From the NCBI GenBank assembly GCA_936432065.2, contig OW386292.2, positions 8,710,918 to 8,774,917 on the forward strand: a stretch of 64,000 nt of DNA. Reading direction: 5' to 3'. The notes beneath the pieces are model-generated. The model searched no databases. It was given only the letters and a program-made list of their open reading frames with translations, and was not told the DNA's origin. Numbering within the stretch: the first letter of the stretch is position 1; each line of letters begins with the position of its first letter. This document shows positions 36,001 through 47,007 of this stretch, piece after piece. The translations under genes were made by a program, and so were the position numbers. The DNA comes from Rutpela maculata (taxonomy: Eukaryota; Arthropoda; Insecta; Coleoptera; Cerambycidae).

Positions 36001-38224
36001 TAGGGTAACCCAATTTTCGACAGAACGTGTCTCTGACAACGTCCTCTATGCAACCCCCTTAGTCCCATCCACCCCCGGGGTGCGGAACCCATATTTTTAG
36101 TCTTGCTACCAAACAAAAAAAAATTCGCCAAAGCCGAAATTCAATGTAGGGTAATCCAATTTTCGACAGAACGTGTCTCTGACAACGTCCTCTATGCAAC
36201 CCCCTTAGTCCCATCCACCCCCGGGGTGCGGAACCCATATTTTTAGTCTTGCTACCAAACAAAAAAAAATTCGCCAAAGCCGAAATTCAATTTAGGGTAA
36301 TCCAATTTTCGACAGACCGTGTCTCTGACAACATCCTCTATGCAACCCCCTTAGTCCCGTCCATCCTCGGGGTGCGGAACCCATATTTTTAGTCTTGCTA
36401 CCAAACAAAAAAAAATTCGCCAAAGCCGAAATTTAATTTAGGGTAACCCAATTTTCGACCGAACGTGTCTCTGACAACGTCCTCTATGCAACCCTTTTAG
36501 TCCCATCCATCCCCGGGGTGCGGAACCCATATTTTTAGTCTTGCTACCAAACAAAAAAAAATTCGCCAAAGCAGAAATTTAATTTAGGGTAACCCAATTG
36601 TCGACAGAACGTGTCTCTGACAACGTCCTCTATGCAACCCCCTTAGTCCCATCCACCCCCGGGGTGCGGAACCCATATTTTTAGTCTTGCTACCAAACAA
36701 AAAAAAATCGCCAAAGCCAAAATTTAATTTAGGGTAACCCAATTTTCGACAGAACGTGTCTCTGACAACGTCCTCTATGCAACCCCCTTAGTCCCATCCA
36801 TCCCCGGGGTGCGGAACCCATATTTTCAGTCTTGCCAACAAACAAACAAAAATTCGCCAAAGCCGAAATTCAATTTAGGGTAATCCAATTTTCGACTGAA
36901 CGTGTCTCTGGCATCGTCCTCTATGCAACCCCCTTAGTCCCGTCCATCCCCGGGGTGCGGAACCCATATTTTTAGTCTTGCTACCAAACAAAAAAAAATC
37001 GCCAAAGCCAAAATTTAATTTAGGGTAACCCAATTTTCGACCGAACGTGTCTCTGACAACGTCCTCTATGCAACCCCCTTAGTCCCATCCATCCCCGGGG
37101 TGCGGAACCCGTATTTTCAGTCTTGCTACCAAACAAAAAAAAATTCGCTAAAGCCGAAATTTAATTTAGGGTAACCCAATTTTCGACAGAACGTGTCTCT
37201 GACAACGTCCTCTATGCAACCCCCTTAGTCCCATCCATCCCCGGGGTGCGGAACCCATATTTTTAGTCTTGCCACCAAACAAAAAAAAATTCGCCAAAGC
37301 CGAAATTCAATTTAGGGTAACCCAATTTTCGACAGAACGTGTCTCTGACAACGTCCTCTATGCAACCCTCTTAGTCCCATCCACCCCCGGGGTGCGGAAC
37401 CCATATTTTTAGTCTTGCTACCAAACAAAAAAAAAATCGCCAAAGCCGAAATTCAATTTAGGGTAATCCAATTTTCGACAAAACGTGTCTCTGATAACGT
37501 CCTCTATGCAACCCCCTTAGTCCCATCCATCCCCGGGGTGCGGAACCCGTATTTTCAGTCTTGCTACCAAACAAAAAAAAATTTGCTAAAGCCGAAATTT
37601 AATTTAGGGTAACCCAATTTTCGACAGAACGTGTCTCTGACAACGTCCTCTATGCAACCCCCTTAGTCCCATCCACCCCCGGGGTGCGGAACCCATATTT
37701 TTAGTCTTGCTACCAAACAAAAAAAAATTCGGCAAAGCCGAAATTCAATTTAGGGTAATCCAATTTTCGACAGAACGTGTCTCTGACAACGTCCTCTATG
37801 CAACCCCCTTAGTCCCGTCCATCCTCGGGGTGCGGAACCCATATTTTTAGTCTTGCTACCAAACAAAAAAAAAAAATCGCCAAAGCCGAAATTTAACTTA
37901 GATTAATCCAATTTTCGACAGAACGTGTCTCTGACAACGTCCTCTATGCAACCTCCTTAGTTCCATCCACCCCCGTGGTGCGGACACATATTTTCTGTCT
38001 TGCTACCAAACAAACAAAAATTCGCCAAAGCCGAAATTTAATTTAGGGTAATCAAATTTTCGACAGAACATGTCGCTGACAACGTCCTCTATGCAACCCC
38101 CTTAGTCCCATCCATCCCTGGGGTGCGGAACCCAAATTTTTAGTCTTGCTACCAAACAAAAAAAAATTGCCAAAGTCGAAATTTTGTTTAAATTGTCGAA
38201 ATTTTGTTTCGACCGAACGTGTCT
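30036..38224 (+). repeat. 146-bp tandem satellite, left array (~56 units)
   Basis: The unit can be read from TTCGACMGAACGTGTCTCTG through CAACGTCCTCTATGCAACCC, CCTTAGTCCCATCCACCCCC, GGGGTGCGGAACCCATATTT, TTAGTCTTGCTACCAAAC, an A7-10 run, and TTCGCCAAAGCCGAAATTCA, to ATTTAGGGTAAYCCAATT. Repeated landmarks are spaced 145-148 bp. Units differ by a few substitutions (GTAA[T/C]CC, TTTT[T/C]AG, GA[C/T]AACG, CA[T/C]CCCCGGGG). Marked variants recur at multiples of 146 (584, 1169, ~4814 bp), showing higher-order duplication. The last units (37900-38224) are more diverged and the array ends inside a unit at TTCGACCGAACGTGTC. Confidence 0.95.
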
Positions 38225-39690
38225 TTTATATAAAAAAAAAAAATTATAAAATTTTCATCTCAAATTTTATTAAAAAATTTCAAATTTTATATAATTTAAT
38301 AAACTGTTGATAAAAATTAAAATTACAAAGGTATTTATAAACATTATTAATCATTGCATGTTATGCATTTTTGTGTATATCAATTATTTGCGTGTAGTAA
38401 GAATAAAGCTACTTTTTAGCCGTACTGTACGAACGAATTATTTCATTTTTTAAATGGCGTTGACAAATATTTTGGGGTACATTTATCAATAAATTTCTCG
38501 TCATCAAGGACGAAAAATTCGTGGCACTATACAACTAGGTATTTATACTTTAATGATTATTAAACATGTTTACTTACGAAACTCCATTGAAAATTTTCGA
38601 AAGATTTTCACGAGCGAAAGAAAGTCAGTCACAATCTCAGCAGTTGCTGTTTAATAGAGACCACGGCTGGACAAAATGTGTTACCCTGTGGGGGTTTGGC
38701 AACTAAAACCTGCGACCAGTTTTATTTAATAGCTTATAATTATTAATTGTATTTATGTGTAGAGTTGACCAAGAATTAGCCTGTGAAAAGGGCGTTAATC
38801 AAAATTTTTGAGATATTGTACACTGAACAATTGTTACAGGTAAAGCATGATACTATGAAACATAAGATACGCTCGGTACGAGTACCAGCTTTTGACCTGC
38901 TGTGCACATAGCGTCACCCTCTAGTCAACTTCAAATCGAGCCCGCCCGCGCCCGCGACAGTCGTGTGTCCAATATCTACCTAAAGATACATCGAAAACCG
39001 TAATATAAGACCTAGAAAGCTGACTGCAGGCAATTTTTAATATCATAGAATTCTATGACTGCTTTTGTCAGCACTTTTTATTTTGCATAAGGCCGTTGTG
39101 GGTTTAAATGTTTGTGAAAACAACTCCAAAATAATTCATGCAAGCACGTATGATATTTTGCACCGTTGATTTTTCAACGTGTAAGCTATTTATTTTATTT
39201 TTTTTTAATATTAAATTTTAATTCATTTAATTAAACACAATAAATAGTAGTAGTAAATAATATACTACTTTAGTTTAATTATGAAACAGTGCATTTATCT
39301 AACGTTATTCAGGAAAATAGACAAACAGTCAAGAATGAAAAATATTTATTCTGTTATTATTTCTAGATAAATTGCCGGATTCTTTAATGTTTTTATTATG
39401 AAAAACATTTTGCATCTGCAAAATAGCGTTTTTGCAGTATGACTTAATTCAACAGCACGGGACATATCAATGTGTTCTCTCATGGTAATTATTACAAATA
39501 TTTAACAAGCTAAAAACGTACTCTTCGCCTGTTCACTGAACTTTTTATATAATTGTTACACATTCTATAGGATACCTTCGCAGTTGTTTGTAAATAATGT
39601 TAGGTTTAGAAATTTTTAGTTTTATAGTACGAACTTAGTTGGTAAAAGACTCAGTGTAAAATAAAGTAAAAATTAAAAAAAATTGTACCA

Positions 39691-39768
39691 TACCCTATTT
39701 GGGTTTCGAACCCGGGACCCTTTGATTCCGAGTCAAAAGCGTAAGAACTACTCCACCACTGAACACTT
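39691..39768 (-). repeat. tRNA-related sequence (SINE head or tRNA pseudogene)
   Basis: On the minus strand, AGTGGTGGAGTAGTT resembles an A box and GGGTTCGAAACCC a B box / T arm. The stem-loop TTTGA-CTCGGAA-TCAAA resembles an anticodon arm with CGG (proline-type). The acceptor stem does not pair and part of the T stem is mismatched, so it is not a functional tRNA. Confidence 0.5.
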
Positions 39769-39954
39769 AAAAAAACGTAAATTTTTACATTATAAGAGAC
39801 GAGCTAAAATTATATTTCCACGGTTGTATATTACATTATAAAATGTATATTTGTAAAATATAAAAATATTTAAATATTAAAATGAAATATTATTTCACCA
39901 GATTTCTATTCAATTACAAAAACATAAAAAACAAAATTTTTTTTTTTCAAATTT

Positions 39955-40255
39955 AAATCATTAATAACATTTTTATTTACTGATCGATTTTGTTCAAAAG
40001 GGTTCTAGGGTTCTGCCTCTAAACAACACTAACTTACTGTCCAAATTTCAGTACAATCGGATTTTTCTTTCTTGAGTTATCGTGCTTACAAGAAACGTGA
40101 CGGACGGACAGACGGACATTTTGAAAGTTGTTCAGAATTCGTTCACTAACACAAAGATATGAATTTTTTTTCACTACGAGCGATATTTACGATTTTAGAA
40201 ATGTGCCGATCAAATACAATATACTCTTCGTTTTTGCGAAGAGTATAATAACGCT
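39955..40255. repeat. Dispersed-repeat fragment with GACGGACGGACAGACGGAC
   Basis: CAAATTTCAGTACAATCGGA, a (GACG/GACA) tract and the hairpin ACTCTTCG...CGAAGAGT resemble the 3' ends of insect SINE/LINE families. No protein. Confidence 0.4.
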
Positions 40256-41515
40256 CCATTGATTTGCTGAAAAATCTCAAGAAAATCTGAATTCGATTTC
40301 ATTAAACAACACTAACGTACATTTACTGTATCGTTCGCGAGGGCGTTCCGTATACTTAATTGCAATTTTCTCGAAAACTGTTAATCCTAGAAAAAAAAGT
40401 TTCAAATAAAAAAGTTAGCTCCATCCTTTATCTTCCTATGCCCTTGATATACTTGATATCTATTTCGAAAGAAAAAAAAGTTTCTCGTTTGTTGTATTCC
40501 CACCTGTAAATTTTCACAGTTTATCGACATAGCCTTAGAAAAAGAATCATATTTTCTACACTTATTAAAACTTGACCTTCATATTAACACATTTTGTTAA
40601 CAAATATAGATTCACCACACGGTAAAAATTTGAGATTAATTCGTTGCCCCGTTTTTTAGTTACAGCGAGTTAATAGAGAAAATAATTGTATCTATTATTT
40701 TACAATTTTCTCACATTTTTTGCTCATCTTTTGTCTCGAACAACCAAAAGAGTCCTAATTTTTTATTTTATCGAAGGATAAGCTTCTAAACACTTCGGTT
40801 AAGGTAATTTTAGTTTACATCTAAACTAAAAATTGACCGCTGAATTAGTTGACTTTTACGTGACGCAACAGCGGGAACTGCAGTAAGGGGAGGTATGCGT
40901 GAGAGCGTATTTCTATTTCTTAGTATCATGCAGGTAAAGTAAATATTTTGGTACGAAGATTATTGAAAAGTCTTGCTCTAAAAATATATATACTTAATAA
41001 AAGGAAAAACATTGACGCTTATGGAGTTTTAAAACTTTGAATGTCCGCATCTCGCTTCGAGAACCTTAAAGGATTGTAATTTTCCGTTGTATTTTAGCGT
41101 TCAACGACCGATATTTCAAAAACGAGCATTTAAATCGAAAAATACATCTCTTACAATATGGTAGTGTAAAGTTTCCCGCTTACAATATACTTTTAGAATG
41201 TATGGGCATAACATAACGTAGGGAAATTAATAAATAATGTAAAACAATCCACAGATCTAACATGCTGCAGCCGACCGTCGCGCGTCGATCTCCCACCCTT
41301 ACGTTGCACGTCCCGCGAACGTCAGTTTTCTATATTCTGTGAAAACGGATTGTAACTTACAACTAGGTACTGTGACTTGCATTTTATTGTTTTTTTTTGT
41401 TACTGTTTTTTATTTAACAATAAGATTACTGAAATACTACTGAAATATTACTGAAATACCAAGAAAACAGATGTACCTGGTCGAATGTTCACTTGAACGA
41501 ATTTCATCTGATAAA

Positions 41516-42008
41516 ATTACATAAAAACAATATTTTTAAGAAAAAGTTTTTTGAAAAAACTGCACTAAAAAGTAAAAATATATTTTTTAAAATTCATACA
41601 CCTGGAAACCAAACGCTTTGCGGACGGTCATATGGCACTATTGCATAGTGCTACCAGCACGGTAGCTCAATCGGTTAAGGCGTACTAAGTGGCGAATACG
41701 CTGATCGACTCGCTACCGCGCTCTGGGTTCGACCCCCAGCCCCGGTATTGACAACACCGGTGGGTGTGGATGTATGTCTGCGTTTTTCCGAATGTGTAAC
41801 CCCCTTCCGGACAGCCTTGGCTTTGGATTTGGGGGTTGTCTACTATCTGTGGTGTGTTTATGTTATGTTTAAGTTACTTTGCCCAATTGACCGCCCCCAA
41901 AGCTTTTGGTTTCCAGATGAATTTTCAAAAATTATTTTTACTTTTTAGTGAAGTTTTTTCAAATAAAAGCTTTTTCTTAAAAACATTTATTTTATATAAT
42001 TTTATTTT
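41516..42008. repeat. Hairpin whose loop carries a tRNA-derived SINE
   Basis: The left arm (41516-41638) and right arm (41889-42008) pair: CTGGAAACCAAACGCTTTG / AAAGCTTTTGGTTTCCAG, CACTAAAAAGTAAAAATA / TATTTTTACTTTTTAGTG, and TTTTTAAGAAAAAGTTTTTT with its partner. The loop holds the SINE at 41655-41880. Confidence 0.7.
41655..41880 (+). mobile_element. tRNA-derived SINE
   Basis: The pol III A box GGTAGCTCAATCGGTTAAGG (41671-41690 region) is followed ~40 bp later by a B box GGGTTCGACCCCC, then a tRNA-unrelated body (CACCGGTGGGTGTGGATGTA, GGACAGCCTTGGCTTTGG, GTGTGTTTATGTTATG). The A-B spacing and body are typical of insect tRNA SINEs. Target duplications were not resolved because the SINE sits in a hairpin loop. 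Confidence 0.65.
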
Positions 42009-42029
42009 TTACTTTTTAGTCTACTTATA

Positions 42030-42420
42030 TTACAGACAGAGGGACAAAATCTTTTCGTTTGATACAAATGGCAAGGAAGCCGTGAAGAAAAAGATAATTT
42101 GCCATCCTAGGGCGTCCGCCATATTGGATTTATAATGGCGTTACATAGTTTATCGTATTTTACTCGTCAAATCCTTTCATTTGATACTCATATCAAGGGG
42201 GTTGTGAAGAAACAGGCGATCCGCCATCTTGGGACGTCCGCCATATTGGTTTTGACCGATAATGGCTATACTATATTGCATTGTCACCAGACTTATACAC
42301 GTGTGCCAAATTTTAAAGCTCTAGCTTAGTTAGAAATAGCCGAAATTTTGATTGCAAGATTTGACCTAAACAAACTAACATACATACAAACATTGCAAGC
42401 TAAATAAAAGCTTTTAAAAA
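42030..42420. repeat. Dispersed repeat with duplicated CGTCCGCCATATTGG
   Basis: Two ~110-bp related segments carry TTTGATAC, GTGAAGAAA and CGTCCGCCATATTGG, followed by a tail (AGCTCTAGCTTAGTTAGAAA ... AACTAACATACATACAAACA) typical of a SINE/LINE 3' end. Confidence 0.5.
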
Positions 42421-42427
42421 AGAAAAA

Positions 42428-42533
42428 TTAATGGACTTAGGCACACAATTTATCTGGTAATATTTCCCGGCAACGATAGTATAGTATCGTTAACAGCAAA
42501 TATTACCAGAAAAATGGTACGCCTAAGTGGATT
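42428..42533. repeat. ~105-bp hairpin MITE
   Basis: CTTAGGC...TCTGGTAATATTT and AAATATTACCAGA...GCCTAAG pair around a loop with CGATAGTATAGTATCG, itself self-complementary. Confidence 0.7.
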
Positions 42534-42539
42534 TGTAGT

Positions 42540-43230
42540 TTTTATTAATTGTTCCTTAATTCTTTATAAAGCAATATTTCAATGTGACCTGTATGTTCTG
42601 TATTATTGTTAGAAGAAACCTGAAGATCTGTACCCTTCTTTAATACCCTCCAAGATTTTAAAAAGCATTTCGCGTGATATTCTATTTCCATAGCAATTAT
42701 ATCATTATATCGCCAATGCGTTTCATAACAGAGCTATAACTTTGGGCTATTATTTTGATCTTACTTTCAATATTAATAGTTTTAGCACTTGTGATACATT
42801 TTGGTCATTACACCTGTTTTTACAAAACACACATTTATATTAAATATTCCTTTTCGTACTGAAACTGCAAGTTCGGATTCGTAAACTTCAGATTCCTCTG
42901 TTAGCATTTCCCTTTCATATTTTTGGCGCAGCAATTCAATACTTTTTTACTAATGTAACTACAGTACCACGATTTGTGCCAAATAAATAACGTTTTGTCC
43001 CCATTTTCAATGTTAGCAATATTTTGACGCAAGTTTTGCTAGATTAACAGATACCTACTGTTCATAATTTGTAACGTTTGCCTTAGACTTTTTAACGGCC
43101 TATCAGAGCTCTTTACTAAGCTATCAGAAGACTTTCCACAAATTAAACAGGTTTTAACATTTTCTGTTTGTAAAACACGAAATGTTGACTCTATCTCACT
43201 TTTGGATGTTGAACTTCCACTTCGGTCCAT
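42540..43230 (-). pseudogene. Decayed Cys-rich (zinc-finger-like) protein relic, probably transposon-associated
   Basis: The ATG at 43230 opens MDRSGSSTSKSEIESTFR, then a CLICGKSS motif, then RPLKSLRQTLQI, before the frame breaks near 43045. In other frames further down the minus strand are stretches ending in TEESEVYESELAVSVRKG and a KNRCNDQNV piece. A last intact stretch, DIIAMEIEYHAKCFLKSW followed by RVLKKG, reaches a stop near 42545. The layout (CxxC near the start; later a D-IA-E--YH-KC pattern) matches an uncharacterised protein family I recall as frequent in insect repeats. Several frameshifts make it a pseudogene. Confidence 0.5.
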
Positions 43231-43337
43231 TTTTAGTTATTTATTGAAAATCAGACTAAAATGATCCCTATATTATGTTCTTTTTAATTTTTAATTTTAG
43301 AAATTCAACTTATCTGGACACTGAAACCATTCTTTAT

Positions 43338-43463
43338 AGGTCCTTTGCACAAGAAGTGTGACACTAATTTTGAGTGACAGAGATGGCGTCAATGCGGATA
43401 GGGACAATCTTACACCAGTGCAGCTCAGTGCTACACTTTTAGTGCAAAGGAATAGACCTTACA
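43338..43463. repeat. ~125-bp hairpin MITE with TTTGCAC...GTGCAAAG ends
   Basis: AGGTCCTTTGCACAAGAAGT+GT pairs with ACACTTTTAGTGCAAAGGAA+TAGACCT. The loop is CG-containing (GATGGCGTCAATGCGG). The downstream stretch 43464-43640 is AT-rich with no feature. Confidence 0.7.
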
Positions 43464-44194
43464 TGATTAAACTAACAATAGAATAACAAGACATAAAGTT
43501 TTTAACGGGAAAGAATTTACTTTTAACTGATAATACCTCCAACACTTTGGGCTTATACTAATATATCCTCTAATCTCTATGAGCATATTGAGCATTACTG
43601 TGAATGCGTAATAATAAATATACCTATTTAGTCTAAGCAGAATGTAAACAATTGAAGCGCGCGGGACGCGCAACGTAAGGGAGGAAGATCGACGGTCGGA
43701 TGCCGCGATGTAAATAGATCTGCGGATTGTTTTACATTTATTAATTTTCCTACGCTATCTTACGTCCAAATATTCTAAAAGTTATACCGTTGTTAGCGGG
43801 AAACTCTACAATATTGTAAGGGAGGTATTTTTCGATTTAAGTGCTCGGTTTCGAAATATCGGTTGTTGAACGCTAAAATACAACGAAAAATCACAATTTT
43901 TTAAGGTTCTTGAAGCGAGTTACCGACGTCATTTGCATAACTTTCGCAATTTTTTCCACAAAATATTTCATTGTAATTATAAAGTTAAAGACAACTACTT
44001 ATTTGCAATGTTCCGGTCATCGTAACAGGGTGCAAACTTGATAAAATATGTCTAATAATTATTAAAATGTTCTCCAAGGTTTGATATATATTTCGGATTT
44101 TTTTTCAAAAACTTATTGCAAATTTACATTTTTTGTTAATTTAACAATGTTCCGGGGGCGGAAAGGGTGCAAAGACCGGATTCATTATTTTTTC

Positions 44195-44630
44195 TTCAAG
44201 CGTATTAAAATGTTTAAATTATGTCACCAAAAACAGAAGTAGAAGTAGGACATTGTTTTACTAGTAACAAAATGTTAGTACCGAACGCCACCGTAGTGGA
44301 CATTGTTTTACTAGTAACATAATGTTAGTTCCGAAAGCGCCACCGCAGTGGGTATCGTTTTACTAGTAACATAATGTTAATACCGAAAGCCACCGGTGGC
44401 GCGCTATCCACTAGCCACTTGTCATATTGTGTCAACATGTAATACTGTAGTTTGAATATTTGTACATTTATGATAAATTAAAGAATTTTTGCATTTTAAT
44501 ACGCTTGAAGAAAAAATAGTATAATTACACGGAGTAGAACGCCTTTTTTTGTGTTTCGCCCAGTTTGCGGCCTGGGCTCAACACAAAAAAAGAGTGCGTT
44601 CTATATAATATACTATTTTCACCTCCTCCA
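44195..44630. mobile_element. Composite hairpin MITE, copy 2 (inverted relative to 3402-3829)
   Basis: CTTCAAGCGTATTAAAATG ... CATTTTAATACGCTTGAAG is followed by the GAGTAGAACGCC/GCGTTCT hairpin, exactly as in copy 1 but reversed, including the three ~53-bp ACTAGTAACA-containing units. The loop of the small hairpin is slightly longer here (CCCAGTTTGCGGCCTGGGCT). Confidence 0.75.
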
Positions 44631-44949
44631 ATATTGTCTCAAAGATTAAAGACTCGCAATTTTTCATACTTATTTTGCTTTAATGACTGGCCTAATTTAT
44701 CAAGGGAATAATGCGTGAGTTGAATGATAGGGTATGGGTATGAGTCAGCGTCAGCGTATCCTTCGGGTTCGCGCCTCACAGGTAGAATTTATTTACAACT
44801 CATGAACCAATTACGAGCTTATACATATGTTCAATCACGGTCATTCGTGTCTATTTACTACATAGTACTATAAAGGCACGAAATAATAATATTTTATCGT
44901 TTTTAAAGGACCGCCCACTGGAGATTCCGTTTCGGTTCCCCTGTCATAA

Positions 44950-45147
44950 TTTTTTTAGGAATTTGTCGAGGCATATCCGCACCAAGAAGGAAGGCTACAT
45001 TTTTTTATCGGTAAATATTACGATTCTGAATAAGTACTCAAAATTGGCGAATAGTAATCTCTTCTGCATTTTTTTACAGCCAAAAGAATTGTATACATTT
45101 TTTGAAAGATATATGCCCAGGAGGGAACTTAAAGTAAACCCCGATTA
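44950..45147 (+). pseudogene. Possible two-mini-exon coding fragment, unknown
   Basis: AATTTTTTTAG precedes an open stretch reading NLSRHIRTKKEGYIFLS, ending at a GTAAAT donor (45011). TTTTTTTACAG (to 45078) precedes PKELYTFFERYMPRRELK+VNPD and a stop. The two join in phase 0. SRHIRTK recalls the second half of a zinc-finger-like motif in transposon proteins. The surrounding core has no other coding sequence, so this is weak. Confidence 0.25.
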
Positions 45148-45293
45148 AAGGTCTTATTAACTTTTGTCATAATAGGTTATTTCTCAAAAATATCGATATA
45201 TCTGGTTTTACTGGTACGGATTTTAAAATTCGAAGCTTGAAATATTTGTTTCAATGAAATTTTAATAAACTGTTGGTAAACAAACTAAATTTT

Positions 45294-47007
45294 AAAGAAA
45301 ACCGCTGCCTAAGGAATCACTACTTCCACATCCAGATTTGCTACCCAAGTCTCTTTAAAGGAAAACATCTTAAATATATTTGCACTCTAATGGTCATAGA
45401 ATTTTAATAACATTTGAGGCAGATGTCATAAAAAAATTTGAGGCGTTGGTTTCTAGCTTATACACAAAAAAATGAAGATTCTGGACTCTTATTAACTTGC
45501 TCTATTTATTTTCCACAATTTCCCCAGCCTTTCAATAGAATCATCAGACGTCATTACAATACCAAATTTCAAGTGATCTCAATTTTGTTTTATCAACCCC
45601 TTTAATAATGGAGTGGCGGTGGTGGGGAGGTTGAAAAATATTATAAAGAAATCTGAGGCCCTGGCTTCCAGTATACCGGGTGACCCAGTCGATAGGGACG
45701 ATTTTTTTCAAATTGGGTGCAGTGATATGGGATGAAATTTCCAAGCATACGATGTAAAGAATCAAAATAGCCGACTGCCGGTTTCGATGCAATTTACATA
45801 AAAATCAAATTTTTATATGGGACAACCCGTACATTTTTACATATTTGGATCCTGCTGGCCAAATACATATGATCTGACCCTCAAATATTATTTTGATTTT
45901 CAAAAATATGGATTTTTTAATTTTTCATTTATTAATGGAAAAAATCAATTATCAAAGAATTTATTTTTTTAATTATAAATTAAGTACAAAGAGAAGATAA
46001 ACATTTTGCGTATTGTTTTTTTTCGTAATTTAAAGATCTAATTAAATAACAGGTTATCCCATACGAGTTTCATTTAAAAAAATAGTTTTCGTTGAAATAC
46101 TAATATTGTTGAACTTAATGAAGAATAAATCTTGTTTAGTGTTAGTATCTGAAGAGATATTTTGAAGGTGCTTGCAGACCGATTTTGAACAATTTTGGCA
46201 AAATCGGCGCCTTTTATAATTAAAACTAAAAATTAAGAAATCTATATTTTTTGAAAATCAAAAATAATATTTGAAGGTTAGATCATACGTATTTTGGCCA
46301 GCAGAATTCAAATATGCAAAAACATACAGGTTGTCCCATTTGAAAATTTAATTTTCGTGTCAATTGCATCGAAACCGGAAGTCGGCCATTTTGGATCTTT
46401 ACATCATATACCTAAATGGAAATTTCATCCCATGTTATGATACCAAATTTGAGAAAAATCCATTCGCCCATTCAAAAGTTAGAAGAGTGTCCCTATCGGC
46501 TGAGCGACCACCCACCCCTTCAACGGAATTATCTCAAAATATAATCTAGTTCCAGATGTCGTTATAATACATACGTGTATTAAATTTCAGGTGAATATCT
46601 CAATTTAATTTTATCAGCCCTTTAATAATGGAGGGGCTGAAAAATGTTATAAAAAAATGTGAGGCCTTGACTTCTAGTATATACACCAAATCCACGTTTC
46701 TGTACTCTTACCAGCTTGCTTTACTTATTTTCCCCTATTTAACCCCCCAACACTTCAACGGAAACATCTCAAAATATAATCCAATTACAGATATTGTTAT
46801 AATACATACATGTACCAAATTTCAAGTAAATATCTAAATTTTATTTTATCAACCCTTTTAATAATGGATATACACCGAATTCCAAATTTTTGTACTCTTA
46901 CCTGTTTGCTTTACTTATTTTCGTCTATTTACCCCCGAACCCTTCACCGAATAAGTTCAAAAAACAATCCAGTTCCAGATCTCGTTATAATACATGTACA
47001 AAATTGG
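45294..47007 (-). mobile_element. Diverged family A sequence (copy 6), partly repeated
   Basis: It starts AAAACCGCTGCCTAAGGAAT+CACTACTTCCACATCCAG as in copy 5 but is much more diverged. Words such as CCCTTTAATAATGGAG, CAGATCTCGTTATAATACAT and CAAATTTCAAGT recur three times (about 45600, 46620, 46850), suggesting local reduplication. It ends abruptly at the start of the right satellite array. Confidence 0.6.
45675..46510. mobile_element. ~0.84-kb TIR MITE inserted in family A copy 6
   Basis: The ends are GGTGACCCAGTCGATAGGGA+CG and TGTCCCTATCGGCTGAGCGA+CC. The arms of ~230 bp share GGATGAAATTTCC, CCGGTTTCGATGCAATT, GGGACAACC and TGGCCA. The right arm matches with substitutions. Noncoding. Confidence 0.7.

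Larger units (their letters stand above)
41051..43919. mobile_element. 2.9-kb inverted-repeat element in the core of the giant element
   Basis: The left arm (41051-41330) starts CTCGCTTCGAGAACCTTAAA. The right arm (about 43640-43919) ends with the near-complement. Shared words include TTGTATTTTAGCGTTCAACG, CGATATTTCAAAAACGAGC, AAAGTTTCCCGCT, AAATTAATAAATAATGTAAA, ACAATCC and a CG-rich stretch (GCGCGTCGATCTCCC). A Zn-finger-like coding relic (42540-43230) and further hairpins lie inside. Confidence 0.7.
38225..47007. other. Core of the giant element (8.8 kb), noncoding mosaic
   Basis: It contains the elements listed separately below: a tRNA-like sequence, a SINE, hairpins, a 2.9-kb inverted-repeat element, a composite MITE and a diverged family A array. 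The rest (38225-39690, 40260-41050) is AT-rich with no coding frame over ~100 codons. A CG-containing patch at 38880-38975 (GAGCCCGCCCGCGCCCGCGA) stands out but is unassigned. Confidence 0.6.

Noticed and set aside
30560..38000. Repeated 65-codon open frames (ML/PPNKKKFAKAEIQFRVIQF...) in the satellite
   Set aside because: They arise because each 146-bp unit has one open frame ended by TAG or read through by CAG. They change frame every unit, occur on both strands, have no conserved start context, and vary as noncoding repeats do.
30036..38224. CRISPR-like array
   Set aside because: The whole 146-bp unit is repeated with no unique spacers, and the context is eukaryotic.
39691..39768. Functional tRNA gene (Pro-CGG-like)
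   Set aside because: The acceptor stem does not pair and the T stem is partly mismatched; only the A/B-box-like parts remain.
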